Both the position numbers and the translations under genes were made by a program. The notes beneath the pieces are model-generated. The model saw only the letters and a list, made by a program, of their open reading frames with translations, made no database searches and was not told the DNA's origin. A stretch of 64,000 bases of DNA from ZC4RG30 sp963777735 (GTDB lineage Bacteria; Pseudomonadota; Gammaproteobacteria; Steroidobacterales; Steroidobacteraceae), in contig CAVZRQ010000008.1 of assembly GCA_963777735.1 (NCBI GenBank), forward strand, positions 1,116,001-1,180,000. The letters are read 5' to 3'. Below, in pieces: positions 38,537 through 46,296 of the stretch. Each line of letters begins with the position of its first letter. Position 1 is the stretch's first letter.

Positions 38537-38740
38537 ATGACCACCACACTGGAACAGATCGAAATGAAGATCGCCTATCTGGAACAGGCGAATGCCGAGC
38601 TCAGCGACGTGGTCTATCGTCAGCAGCAGGAGCTGGATGCGCTGCGCCTGCAACTGACGGACATGTCCAGGAAGTTCGCGACCGCACAGGCGCAGGCAAC
38701 CACGTATACCGCTGAAGAAGAGCGACCGCCGCACTACTGA
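38537..38740 (+). CDS. slyX: SlyX family protein
   Basis: A 67-residue coiled coil: LEQIEMKIAYLEQANAELSDVVYRQQQELDALRLQLTDM, then a linker and the characteristic PPHY C-terminus. SlyX function is unknown. Its stop is 6 bp from the stop of the convergent regulator gene. Confidence 0.92.
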   Translation: MTTTLEQIEMKIAYLEQANAELSDVVYRQQQELDALRLQLTDMSRKFATAQAQATTYTAEEERPPHY

Positions 38741-38746
38741 GCGGCG

Positions 38747-39040
38747 TCAGATCCCCTCGATAACCGACCGCAGATAGGCCACATGGCTGCGCAGCGCGCT
38801 GCGCCCCGTTGCCGTGAGCTCGACGCGCGTGCGCGGCTTCTTGCCCACGAAATCCTTCTTGATCTCCACGTATTGCGCCTTCTCTAGCGCCGTGAGGTGG
38901 GTGGCGAGGTTCCCGTCCGTCATGTCGAGCGTGGCCTTGAGCTGACCGAAGTCCATGCTCTCCCGTGTGCCCAGCGCGTTCAGCGCCGCGACAATGCGCA
39001 GGCGGGTGGACTGGTGGATGACTTCATCGGGGCCCGACAT
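38747..39040 (-). CDS. Winged-helix transcriptional regulator
   Basis: A 97-residue protein that is almost entirely a winged helix: LRIVAALNALGTRESMDFGQLKATLDMTDGNLATHLTALEKAQYVEIKKDFVGKKPRTRVELTATGRSALRSHV. It matches the transcriptional regulators of about 95-100 residues that travel with small membrane proteins (COG0640/COG1695-like). Its start overlaps the stop of the membrane protein gene by one base. Last in a three-gene operon; likely autoregulatory through the palindrome at 41008-41021 (inference). Confidence 0.83.
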   Translation of the reverse strand: MSGPDEVIHQSTRLRIVAALNALGTRESMDFGQLKATLDMTDGNLATHLTALEKAQYVEIKKDFVGKKPRTRVELTATGRSALRSHVAYLRSVIEGI

Positions 39041-39621
39041 CACAGCTTCCTCAGCCAGAAGCCGGCGAGCAGCAGCGATCCACCGCCAAATACCGCCATC
39101 CAGAGGAAGTAGTGCTCCTTCACCAGGAAGAAGCCCACCAGCACGGCGATCGCGGTGGCAGCGCCCGTCACGAACATGCGCTTGCCCAGCCATGCGCCGC
39201 TTGCCATGTAGATGAATGCCCAGGTCAATGAGATGAAGGCATTGTTCTGCTGCGCCGACAGCGGCCACAGCACTGCCAGCATGGCGGGAAAGAATGCCCA
39301 CAAAGTCAGACCCAGCATCGTCGCCCGCCGACCGATTGCAGCACGCTCCCTGGCTGTGTACGCATTCTGCGCGGCGCGGCGCCGCGACTGACTCACCGCC
39401 AGCCAGATCGTCATCGCCGCACCGATCACGACACCTGCCAACCACACTCGCCCAGCAAGACGCGGCGTGAGTTCGGTGACCAGATTGGCAATGATCCAGA
39501 CCACTCCCCAGACGATGAAAAACGGTGAGGCCTCGCGATTTCCCTTGTGCTCCCGGATGCGCTGCTCGCTGTCGTGGATGACATCCAGCGCGTCGCCGGC
39601 ATCCTGCTTCGAGATATTCAT
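39040..39621 (-). CDS. Membrane protein paired with winged-helix regulator
   Basis: A 193-residue protein with an N-terminal soluble helix (ISKQDAGDALDVIHDSEQRIREHKGNREASP) and about five membrane segments (FFIVWGVVWIIANLVTEL, VWLAGVVIGAAMTIWLAV, MLGLTLWAFFPAMLAVLWPL, AFISLTWAFIYMASGAWLG, and two C-terminal helices). The start overlaps the hydrolase stop by 4 bp and the stop overlaps the regulator start, so the three genes form one tightly coupled unit. Function unknown. Confidence 0.7.
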   Translation of the reverse strand: MNISKQDAGDALDVIHDSEQRIREHKGNREASPFFIVWGVVWIIANLVTELTPRLAGRVWLAGVVIGAAMTIWLAVSQSRRRAAQNAYTARERAAIGRRATMLGLTLWAFFPAMLAVLWPLSAQQNNAFISLTWAFIYMASGAWLGKRMFVTGAATAIAVLVGFFLVKEHYFLWMAVFGGGSLLLAGFWLRKL

Positions 39622-40970
39622 CGTGCTTCCCCCTTGAGCTGCGCGCGCAGGAAATCCAACGTGCGCGGCCAGTTATCCTGCCATGCCGCCTCATTACCTG
39701 CTTCGCTGCCACCCATCATCGAATTCGGTGCCCCAAGCCCGCGAGCGGCAGGATCCGAAGGATCGCCGACGAACACCACATGTCCGGCAGCCGGATAGTC
39801 CAGATGCTGAAAGCTGCCACGGAACTGCATTGCCTGTAGCCGCGCCACAATTCGGTCGGCGTAGCGCGTCGATGGCCAGATGTTGTCGCTGCCCCCGGAG
39901 ATCAGCAGGATGCCGCCGCGGATCTGCTCGACGGGCAGCACTGCGTCGGCGCGGGCGTCGAGTGTTGTGAAGCTCTGCTGGAACATGTGCAGCAACGAAG
40001 CACTCGGACTGTAGGCCGCCCCATTGGGCACAACGCTTGCCAAAGGCTTGCCGCGCAGCGTCCACGCCGGCTGCGGTGCGGCGGCGGATGTGAAGTTCAG
40101 GCCCTGCCACACCGCGCTGCTGGGCGCGACCGCCACGACTGCGCGTATCGCGCGGTTGCGACTGGCGGTCAGCAGCGCGGCTTCGGAGCCGCGAGACCAG
40201 CCGAGCATGCCGACACCGCCCGCCGCCACCTGCGGCTGCGCCTGCAGCCAGGCGATGGCCTGGTCGAAGTACTCGAGTGGAATGTTCTCCAGTGATGCGG
40301 GCAGGCCGGGCGCTCCCCAGTAGGCCAGGGCGAGTGTCGCGAAGCCGGCGCGCGCGAACGAGGTGGCCATGCGACTGATGGTTTCGACTCCGCCTTCGGA
40401 GCCGCCAACCAGCAGCAATGCCGGCGCGGGAGTGCCGCCGGCGGGCACATAGAGCGCGCCATACAGACCGCGCTCACGCACATCAATGCGTGTGACACCT
40501 GCCGGGGGCGCAACGCCGCCAGCCGCTGCGGAGCCCTGTTGCGAACTGGCTGCGCCCATGTACACCAAGCTCAGTTGCGAGCGGGTATCGCCCTTCACCT
40601 GGATGGCGGCCGTTTCGAAGCTGGGCGGCCAGGGCTGGTTGTTGCCGAAGGCATAGCCTTCGGGCGGAATATCCGGACGCAGATTACCGTTCTCGTCATG
40701 GAAGGCCTGCACCGCGTAGCGGCCAGCCGGTACGCCTTCAACCCGGACGCTGACGCTGCCCGCGGCTGCCCGGGCCATGCCTCGGTAATGGATGCAGGTG
40801 CCGGGAAACTGCACGGCGGGATCGCCGCAGAGGGCAACCATCACCGAGCCCTGGGCGGAGCGGACATTGGGCAGATCGATGGTGAGCGTGTCCGCGTCCG
40901 CCCTGCCGGGCAAAGTGGCCAGGCAGCTGAACAAAGCCGGGGCCAGCAATCTGAGTACAGAAGCAGTCAT
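39618..40970 (-). CDS. Exported DUF2141 / BAAT-type alpha/beta hydrolase fusion
   Basis: A 450-residue protein with a signal peptide. Residues ~28-138 match DUF2141 (QGSVMVALCG, YAVQAFHDENGNLRPD, GYAFGNN). Residues ~160-448 are an alpha/beta hydrolase of the acyl-CoA:bile acid acyltransferase/thioesterase C-terminal type with a complete apparent triad: Ser259 in GWSRGSE, Asp362 in SGGSDNIWPS and His397 in AAGHVVF. The RBS GGGAGGA sits five bases before the ATG. Substrate unknown; location is periplasmic. First gene of the operon with a membrane protein and a regulator. Confidence 0.82.
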   Translation of the reverse strand: MTASVLRLLAPALFSCLATLPGRADADTLTIDLPNVRSAQGSVMVALCGDPAVQFPGTCIHYRGMARAAAGSVSVRVEGVPAGRYAVQAFHDENGNLRPDIPPEGYAFGNNQPWPPSFETAAIQVKGDTRSQLSLVYMGAASSQQGSAAAGGVAPPAGVTRIDVRERGLYGALYVPAGGTPAPALLLVGGSEGGVETISRMATSFARAGFATLALAYWGAPGLPASLENIPLEYFDQAIAWLQAQPQVAAGGVGMLGWSRGSEAALLTASRNRAIRAVVAVAPSSAVWQGLNFTSAAAPQPAWTLRGKPLASVVPNGAAYSPSASLLHMFQQSFTTLDARADAVLPVEQIRGGILLISGGSDNIWPSTRYADRIVARLQAMQFRGSFQHLDYPAAGHVVFVGDPSDPAARGLGAPNSMMGGSEAGNEAAWQDNWPRTLDFLRAQLKGEAR

Positions 40971-41007
40971 GACAATCCTCCCTTTCCTGTTGGGAGGACT
41001 TTCTCCT

Positions 41008-41026
41008 ACAAAGTACTCTGTGTCAA
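41008..41026 (-). promoter_or_regulatory. Promoter -35 with overlapping imperfect palindrome, hydrolase operon
   Basis: On the minus strand TTGACA (41026-41021), a perfect -35 hexamer, runs directly into ACAGAGTACTTTGT (41021-41008), a 14-bp palindrome with one mismatched pair. The best -10 at 17 bp is weak (GAAAGT). Placement inside the promoter suggests an operator for the operon's own winged-helix regulator. Confidence 0.5.
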
Positions 41027-41075
41027 TCTAATTCGGTAGCACGAACCGAAGCGCTCCCAGCCGCAGCTCGGCAGA

Positions 41076-41519
41076 TCAGACTGGACCTGCGACGCGGCGG
41101 CCGCCCTGGTCGATGACCAGTTCGCCGTCCTCTTTCGCGAAAGCGCCCTTCTGCGTCAGAGGCAGGATGTCGAGGAGCAGTTCGGAAGGCCGGCAAAGAC
41201 GGGTGCCCCAGGGCGTGACGACGATGGGCCGATTGATGAGGACCGGGTGCGCAAGCATCTGCTCGATGAGTTCGGCACCGCTCCAGCGGTCTTCCTGCAG
41301 GCCGAGCTCCGCGTAAGGGGTTCCCTTCTCGCGCAGCAATTCGCGGGGCGTGATGCCCATGTCCGCGATCAATTTCTGCAACGTCGCCCGATCGGGCGGC
41401 GTCTTCAGGTATTCGATGATCGTTGGCTCCACGCCGGCATTGCGGATCAGGGCCAGCGTATTGCGCGAAGTGCCGCAATCAGGGTTGTGATAGATCGTGA
41501 CGGCAGCGGGATCGATCAA
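41076..41519 (-). CDS. arsC: Arsenate reductase, glutaredoxin-dependent type
   Basis: A 147-residue ArsC of the Spx/ArsC fold. VTIYHNPDCGTSRNTLALIRN holds the catalytic Cys, and RPSELLLDILPL with INRPIVVTPWGTRLCRPSE carries the arsenate-binding Arg residues of the E. coli R773 enzyme. It reduces As(V) to As(III) with glutathione and glutaredoxin. Starts overlapping the acr3 stop (ATGA). It is the last gene of the arsenic operon. Confidence 0.94.
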   Translation of the reverse strand: MIDPAAVTIYHNPDCGTSRNTLALIRNAGVEPTIIEYLKTPPDRATLQKLIADMGITPRELLREKGTPYAELGLQEDRWSGAELIEQMLAHPVLINRPIVVTPWGTRLCRPSELLLDILPLTQKGAFAKEDGELVIDQGGRRVAGPV

Positions 41520-42577
41520 AGGTGCGGCTCGTTCAAGGTGTTGCGGGCGACGCGGGGTGATCTTTCATACCAGCCGCGCGATCTGTTGACGATGTGCACC
41601 ACCGACAGCATGACTGGCACCTCGATCAGCACGCCGACCACCGTCGCGAGTGCCGCGCCGGAATGAAAGCCGAACAGGCTGATGGCTGCGGCGACAGCGA
41701 GCTCGAAGAAGTTGCTGGCGCCGATCAGCGCTGACGGGCCCGCCACGCAATGCGCCTCACCGCTTGCCCGGTTCAGCAGGTAGGCCAGCGCTGAGTTGAA
41801 ATACACCTGGATCAGGATCGGCACGGCCAGCAGCGCAATGATCAGCGGCTGCCGCAGGATCTGCTCGCCCTGGAACCCGAACAGCAGCACCAGTGTCGCG
41901 AGCAGCGCAACCAGGCTGAGTGGTCCGAGACGTGAAAGCACCGCGGCAAGGCCAGCACTGCCGCCGGTTGCCAGCAGCCAGCGGCGCAACAACTGCGCCA
42001 TCAGCACCGGCACCACGATGTAGAGCCCCACCGATAGCAGCAACGTGGCCCAGGGCACTGTGATGGCGGAAAGACCCAGCAGCAACCCGACGAGGGGTGC
42101 AAAGGCCACCACCATTATCAGATCATTCAGCGCCACCTGCGACAGCGTGAAATGCGGCTCGCCTTTCGTGAGGTTGCTCCAGACGAACACCATTGCGGTG
42201 CAGGGCGCAGCAGCCAGCAGGATCAGGCCAGCGATATATGAGTTGATCTGGTCGTCCGGCAGCCATTGCCGGAAAAGGCCGCCGATGAACAACCAGCCCA
42301 GCAGCGCCATCGAGAACGGCTTGACCGCCCAGTTCACGAACAACGTGACACCAATGCCCCGCCAGTGGCGACGGACCTGCCCGAGCGCGGCGAAGTCGAT
42401 CTTCATCAGCATCGGAATGATCATCAGCCAGATCAGCACAGCGACCGGCAAGTTGACCTTTGCCACTTCTGCCGCGCCGATGGCCTGGAATGCATCCGGC
42501 AGCCAGTGCCCCAGTGCGATGCCGACCACGATGCAGGCGGCGACCCAGAGGGTCAGATAGCGCTCGAAGGTGGACAT
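41516..42577 (-). CDS. acr3: ACR3 family arsenite efflux permease
   Basis: A 353-residue permease with ten membrane segments. Signature regions include LPVAVLIWLMIIPMLMKIDF, FVNWAVKPFSMALLGWLFI, AAPCTAMVFVWSNLTKGEPHFTLSQVALNDLIM with the conserved Cys, and ALIGASNFFELAVAAAISLFG. It expels arsenite using the proton gradient. Three bases follow the upstream reductase stop. Confidence 0.95.
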   Translation of the reverse strand: MSTFERYLTLWVAACIVVGIALGHWLPDAFQAIGAAEVAKVNLPVAVLIWLMIIPMLMKIDFAALGQVRRHWRGIGVTLFVNWAVKPFSMALLGWLFIGGLFRQWLPDDQINSYIAGLILLAAAPCTAMVFVWSNLTKGEPHFTLSQVALNDLIMVVAFAPLVGLLLGLSAITVPWATLLLSVGLYIVVPVLMAQLLRRWLLATGGSAGLAAVLSRLGPLSLVALLATLVLLFGFQGEQILRQPLIIALLAVPILIQVYFNSALAYLLNRASGEAHCVAGPSALIGASNFFELAVAAAISLFGFHSGAALATVVGVLIEVPVMLSVVHIVNRSRGWYERSPRVARNTLNEPHL

Positions 42578-42580
42578 CGA

Positions 42581-43075
42581 TCAGCTCAGGCCGATTTCGC
42601 GGACTTTGGCGGACAGCGCCAACCGGTCGAGTGACGCGATCGGGAGCGCGGTGAAAAGTCCGATACGCCTCTCCAGTGCACGGAAGGTTTCGCGGAAGGC
42701 ATTGGCTTTGTCGAGGTCGCTACCTTCCACGGCTGCAGGATCCGGCAAGCCCCAATGTGCCGTCATCGGCTGGCCCGGCCAGACGGGGCAGACTTCGCCG
42801 GCGGCGTTGTCACAGACCGTGAAGACGAAATCGAGCGGTGGTGCACCCGGCAGCGCGAATTCATCCCAGGCTTTGCTGCGCAGGCTCGTAGTGTCGAAAC
42901 CGAGCCGGTTGAGCAGTTCCAGCGCGTGGGGATTCACCTTGCCATTGGGATGACTGCCTGCGCTGTATGCCACGAACCTGCCGGCACCTGCCTTGTTCAG
43001 CACGGCTTCGGCAAGGATGCTGCGCGCCGAGTTGCCGGTGCAGAGGAAGAGGACGTTGTAAGGGCGCGAAGTCAT
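42581..43075 (-). CDS. arsC: Arsenate reductase, thioredoxin/LMW-phosphatase type
   Basis: A 164-residue ArsC of the low-molecular-weight tyrosine phosphatase fold. The P-loop is FLCTGNSARS with the catalytic Cys, followed by AYSAGSHPNGKVNPHALELL and FVFTVCDNAAGEVCPVWPG, which holds the second redox Cys pair. It is not homologous to the glutaredoxin-type ArsC at 41076-41519; both reduce arsenate. Start overlaps the arsR stop (ATGA). Confidence 0.94.
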   Translation of the reverse strand: MTSRPYNVLFLCTGNSARSILAEAVLNKAGAGRFVAYSAGSHPNGKVNPHALELLNRLGFDTTSLRSKAWDEFALPGAPPLDFVFTVCDNAAGEVCPVWPGQPMTAHWGLPDPAAVEGSDLDKANAFRETFRALERRIGLFTALPIASLDRLALSAKVREIGLS

Positions 43076-43428
43076 GCTGCTTTCCTGGATCTTGCTGCTG
43101 TCCTGCTGCGTGGCGGAGCGCAGGCCGTGCCGCAGGTTTCGCCGCTCTCCGCACAGCAGTTGTCCGTGATGTAGGCGAGCAGCGTGTTCATCGCGCCAAT
43201 ATCGACGCTATAGATCAATTGCCGGCCTTCGCGCCGCTGCTTGATGAGGCCGGCACGCTGCAGCGACTGCAGATGAAACGTGAGCGACGACGGCATCAAG
43301 CCAACCCTTGTCGCGATGTCGCCCGCCGCAAGCCCGCCCGACCCGCGCTTGACGAGCTCGCGATAGACGTCGAGCCGGTGCTGGTGGGCCAGCGCGCCAA
43401 AGGCTTCGACGGCGTCGTTGCTGTTCAT
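43072..43428 (-). CDS. arsR: ArsR family arsenic-responsive repressor
   Basis: A 118-residue winged-helix repressor: FGALAHQHRLDVYRELVKRG, GDIATRVGLMPSSLTFHLQSLQRAGLIKQRREGRQLIYSVD. The C-terminal tail has a cysteine cluster (NCCAESGETCGTAC) that may bind As(III); the classical CVC motif in the recognition helix is absent. Start at 43428; an in-frame ATG at 43452 lies inside the operator. No Shine-Dalgarno motif precedes 43428, and the best -10 suggests a nearly leaderless transcript. Confidence 0.92.
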   Translation of the reverse strand: MNSNDAVEAFGALAHQHRLDVYRELVKRGSGGLAAGDIATRVGLMPSSLTFHLQSLQRAGLIKQRREGRQLIYSVDIGAMNTLLAYITDNCCAESGETCGTACAPPRSRTAARSRKAA

Positions 43429-43430
43429 GA

Positions 43431-43467
43431 TGACAGTACGATATTTCGACAACTATCGTACTGTCAA
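43431..43467 (-). promoter_or_regulatory. ars operon promoter with 13-bp inverted repeat operator
   Basis: A perfect inverted repeat TGACAGTACGATA (43431-43443) and TATCGTACTGTCA (43454-43466) with a 10-bp spacer. On the minus strand TTGACA (43467-43462) and TATCGT (43443-43438) are 18 bp apart, so each repeat arm carries one promoter element. This is the expected site for ArsR repression. Confidence 0.8.
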
Positions 43468-43504
43468 GCGCACCACACCGGACTTCGTGAGCCAGGCGGG
43501 CCCA

Positions 43505-45298
43505 CTATCCGAGATTGACTATTTCCTGTCGGTCGGCGGACTCGCGCTCGACCAGCGTGGCCACGGTGGAATCGAGCGGTTCGGGTTTGCCAAACAGGTA
43601 ACCCTGTCCGAAATCAACACCCAGCCGGCGCAGCAGCTCCGACTGCTGCTGGTCTTCCACGAACTCTCCCACTGTCTGCAGCACGAAATCGCGCGCCAGC
43701 TGCACGATGCCCCGCACGGCGGCTTCGGATTTCTTGTTGGTGGTGATGTCGCGGACGAAGCTGCCGTCGATCTTGAGGCGGGTGACCGGCAACTGGTGAA
43801 CGTAAGCCAGGGAGTTGGCGCCGGTGCCGAAATCGTCAATGGCGATGCCGCAACCAGCCGCGCGCAGCCGACGCATGACTTCCGCGGCTTTCGCAAGATT
43901 GCCCGCCGCCACCTGCTCGGTGACTTCGACCACGATGCAGCCGGTCGGCAGCTTCGACAGCCGCAACTGTTCGATGAAATGAGTGGCAAATTCCGGGTCG
44001 CTGAGCGACTGGCCGGAAACATTGACTGCCATGGTGATGCGCTGGCGAGCCAGCACTTCGCGATGCGGCGCCAGGATCGCGAACGCCTTGTCGACCACGT
44101 AGCGATCCACCACCGGCAGCAACTGGTAGCGCTGCGCCACGGCGAGCAACCGCCGCGGATCACCCGGACCGTCCCCGTCATCACGCAGTCGCAGCAGCAG
44201 CTCGAAACCCAGCGGATGCTTGCGATCACGCAACGAGACAATGGGCTGGGCGAAGAGCGTGAGCCGGCCCTCGCGGAGGGCATCGCGGAGTTCGGTGGCG
44301 GCAAAATCGTCGTCGTGACGCCGGATCACACTCGCATCGTTGGATGCGTGGATCTCGATGCGCGACCGGCCGCGCTCCTTGGCGAGGCGCAGCATGATGT
44401 CCGCAGCGAGCAGCACCTTGTCGATCGGTTCGCCCGAAAAGCTGTACTCGGCTACGCCACAGCTGACCGTAAGGCGAGGGAAGTCGTCCTGATCCTTGAT
44501 CTTGACGGATGCGAGTGTCGCCTGCAGTTCCACGGCGAGCTGCGCTGCCGCAGCGGCATCCACATCCGGAACAAACATCGCGAACTTGCCACCGTCCAGT
44601 CGGGCCACCAGCGTCCGCTCCGGCAGCAGCGGCGGCTCGAGCAGGCGTCCGAACGCGGTGATGACGTCATCGCCGGCCGCCAGGCCCCGCGTGTGGTTCA
44701 GTGGTCGCAGTCCATCCAGGTCCGCAAGGATGACGGCGCCACAACCCGAAGTGCGCTGCGCAATGACGGTGCGCAGCCCGCGTCGGGAAAGATGACCGGT
44801 GGCGGGGTCGAATTCGTGTGTCAGGCGTCGCGACAGCCGCAGGCTCTGCACCTGGGCCAGCACCGCGGACCAGGTATCGAAGCGTGGATTTGTCAGCTCG
44901 CGCGCAAACACCAGCCAGGCGGGAAAACGCGCGGTGCCGGTCTCCATCGGGACGATCAGCAACCGGCAGGCGGCACGCCGCTCCGCGCGTGGGTCGTCGC
45001 CCTGGATGATGGTCGGCTGCCCACTCGGCTCCATGGCGGCGATCCGCGACAGGATGCCCTCGAACTCGGCTGCCACCGGAACAGATACGGCATCGTCGCT
45101 ACCGCCCGCATGCACCGCCAGGCGGCTATAGGGCATCCACAAAAGTGCGGCACAGGCGCCCATGCGCGCTGCCGTATCGCGCAACGCGTCGGTGAAGGCG
45201 GCCCGATCACGGATGCGACGGCGCATCTCATGCCCAAGACGCATCAGGGCCAGATCAGCTCCATGCCGATCCGACGGGCTGTTATCCTTTGAATCCAT
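43505..45298 (-). CDS. GAF-GGDEF-EAL protein, probable cyclic-di-GMP phosphodiesterase
   Basis: A 597-residue soluble protein. Residues ~25-155 are GAF-like, ~165-335 a GGDEF domain and ~340-590 an EAL domain. The GGDEF site reads LDGGKF, so cyclase activity is unlikely. The EAL site keeps the catalytic set: Glu366 (FELLLR, in place of EAL), Asn426 (AVNVSG), Glu461 (EVTE), Asp488-Asp489 (IDDFGTG), Lys509 (LKIDGSF), Glu548 and Gln565 (GQGYLFGKP). Degradation of c-di-GMP is therefore plausible, with the degenerate GGDEF as a regulatory domain. Frame is intact. Confidence 0.88.
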   Translation of the reverse strand: MDSKDNSPSDRHGADLALMRLGHEMRRRIRDRAAFTDALRDTAARMGACAALLWMPYSRLAVHAGGSDDAVSVPVAAEFEGILSRIAAMEPSGQPTIIQGDDPRAERRAACRLLIVPMETGTARFPAWLVFARELTNPRFDTWSAVLAQVQSLRLSRRLTHEFDPATGHLSRRGLRTVIAQRTSGCGAVILADLDGLRPLNHTRGLAAGDDVITAFGRLLEPPLLPERTLVARLDGGKFAMFVPDVDAAAAAQLAVELQATLASVKIKDQDDFPRLTVSCGVAEYSFSGEPIDKVLLAADIMLRLAKERGRSRIEIHASNDASVIRRHDDDFAATELRDALREGRLTLFAQPIVSLRDRKHPLGFELLLRLRDDGDGPGDPRRLLAVAQRYQLLPVVDRYVVDKAFAILAPHREVLARQRITMAVNVSGQSLSDPEFATHFIEQLRLSKLPTGCIVVEVTEQVAAGNLAKAAEVMRRLRAAGCGIAIDDFGTGANSLAYVHQLPVTRLKIDGSFVRDITTNKKSEAAVRGIVQLARDFVLQTVGEFVEDQQQSELLRRLGVDFGQGYLFGKPEPLDSTVATLVERESADRQEIVNLG

Positions 45299-45392
45299 TC
45301 AGTTCTGTCACCCGGAAACGTCGGCAGATAATCGCCTCCGGCCCGAAGTTTCCGGTGTGACCCAGTTCGCACCACTCCCGCCGACATATGTG

Positions 45393-45941
45393 ATGGAAAA
45401 GCATTTCTGCTGCTATTGCGGCGCCAAAACGGTTATCACCACTCCGCCTGGCGATCATCTGCCGCGGCGTTTCTGCCCTGCCTGCAGCACTGTGCATTAC
45501 GAGAATCCGAAGCTTGTGGTGGGCTGTGTGCCGGAGCTCGAAGGCCGGATCCTGATCTGCCGCCGCGCCATCGAACCCCGCCGCGGCTACTGGACGGTGC
45601 CGGCCGGATTCATGGAGAACGGCGAAACACTGGAAGCCGGCGCCGCGCGCGAATGCCACGAAGAGGCCCTGGCGAGCGTTGCCATCGGATCGCTGCTGGC
45701 GCTGGTGAACATCCCCGAGGCACAGCAGGTGCACGTATTCTTTCGCGCAAAACTGACGACGTCAGCTTTTGGCGCCGGCGAAGAAAGCCTCGAGGCCATG
45801 CTGGTGGATGCGGCCGAAATCCCCTGGGACGACATCGCCTTCCCCTCCACGCGCTTTGCGCTGGAGAAGTACCTCGCAGATCGCAGTGCGGGGATCGAAA
45901 GACACCACCTGACAACCCTTGCCCGCCGCTATCCGGGCTAG
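45393..45941 (+). CDS. Nudix hydrolase with N-terminal zinc ribbon
   Basis: A 182-residue protein. A zinc ribbon is formed by CCYCGAK and FCPAC, as in NudC. The Nudix box runs from GFMENGETLEAGAARECHEE onward and keeps G-x5-E-x7-RE-x-x-EE. It lacks the NudC SQPWPFPxS signature, so NADH pyrophosphatase activity is not supported; ADP-ribose or CoA-type substrates are possible. It is divergent from the GGDEF-EAL gene and upstream of a ferredoxin gene by 29 bp. Confidence 0.88.
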   Translation: MEKHFCCYCGAKTVITTPPGDHLPRRFCPACSTVHYENPKLVVGCVPELEGRILICRRAIEPRRGYWTVPAGFMENGETLEAGAARECHEEALASVAIGSLLALVNIPEAQQVHVFFRAKLTTSAFGAGEESLEAMLVDAAEIPWDDIAFPSTRFALEKYLADRSAGIERHHLTTLARRYPG

Positions 45942-45970
45942 AATAGAGAGCTTGGGTTTGAGGAGCTCGC

Positions 45971-46294
45971 ATGACCTTCGTCGTCACGGAAAACTGCATC
46001 AAGTGCAAGTACATGGATTGCGTGGAAGTCTGCCCGGTGGACTGCTTCCACGAAGGCCCCAATTTCCTCGTGATCGATCCGGATGAATGCATCGACTGCA
46101 CGCTGTGCGAGCCCGAATGCCCGGCGGAGGCCATCTTCTCCGAAGACGAAGTGCCGGCCGACCAGAAGGATTTCCTGAAGCTCAACGCAGAGCTGGCGAA
46201 GAACTGGCCGGTGATCACCGAGAAGCGACCAGGCCCTGCCGACGGCAAGGACTGGGATGGCAAGCCAGGAAAGCGCGAGTTGCTCGAGCGCTGA
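45971..46294 (+). CDS. fdxA: 7Fe ferredoxin (FdxA)
   Basis: A 107-residue ferredoxin with a [3Fe-4S] site from CIKCKYMDCVEVCPVDC and a [4Fe-4S] site from CIDCTLCEPECPAEAI, followed by the FdxA-type C-terminal extension (LNAELAKNWPVITEKRPGPAD). GAGGAG sits 6 bases before the ATG. It is a cytosolic electron carrier. Converges on dsbC with only 2 bp between. Confidence 0.96.
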   Translation: MTFVVTENCIKCKYMDCVEVCPVDCFHEGPNFLVIDPDECIDCTLCEPECPAEAIFSEDEVPADQKDFLKLNAELAKNWPVITEKRPGPADGKDWDGKPGKRELLER

Positions 46295-46296
46295 AG

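Noticed and set aside
45393..45941. Nudix protein as NudC NADH pyrophosphatase
   Set aside because: It has a zinc ribbon but lacks the SQPWPFPxS signature after the Nudix box.
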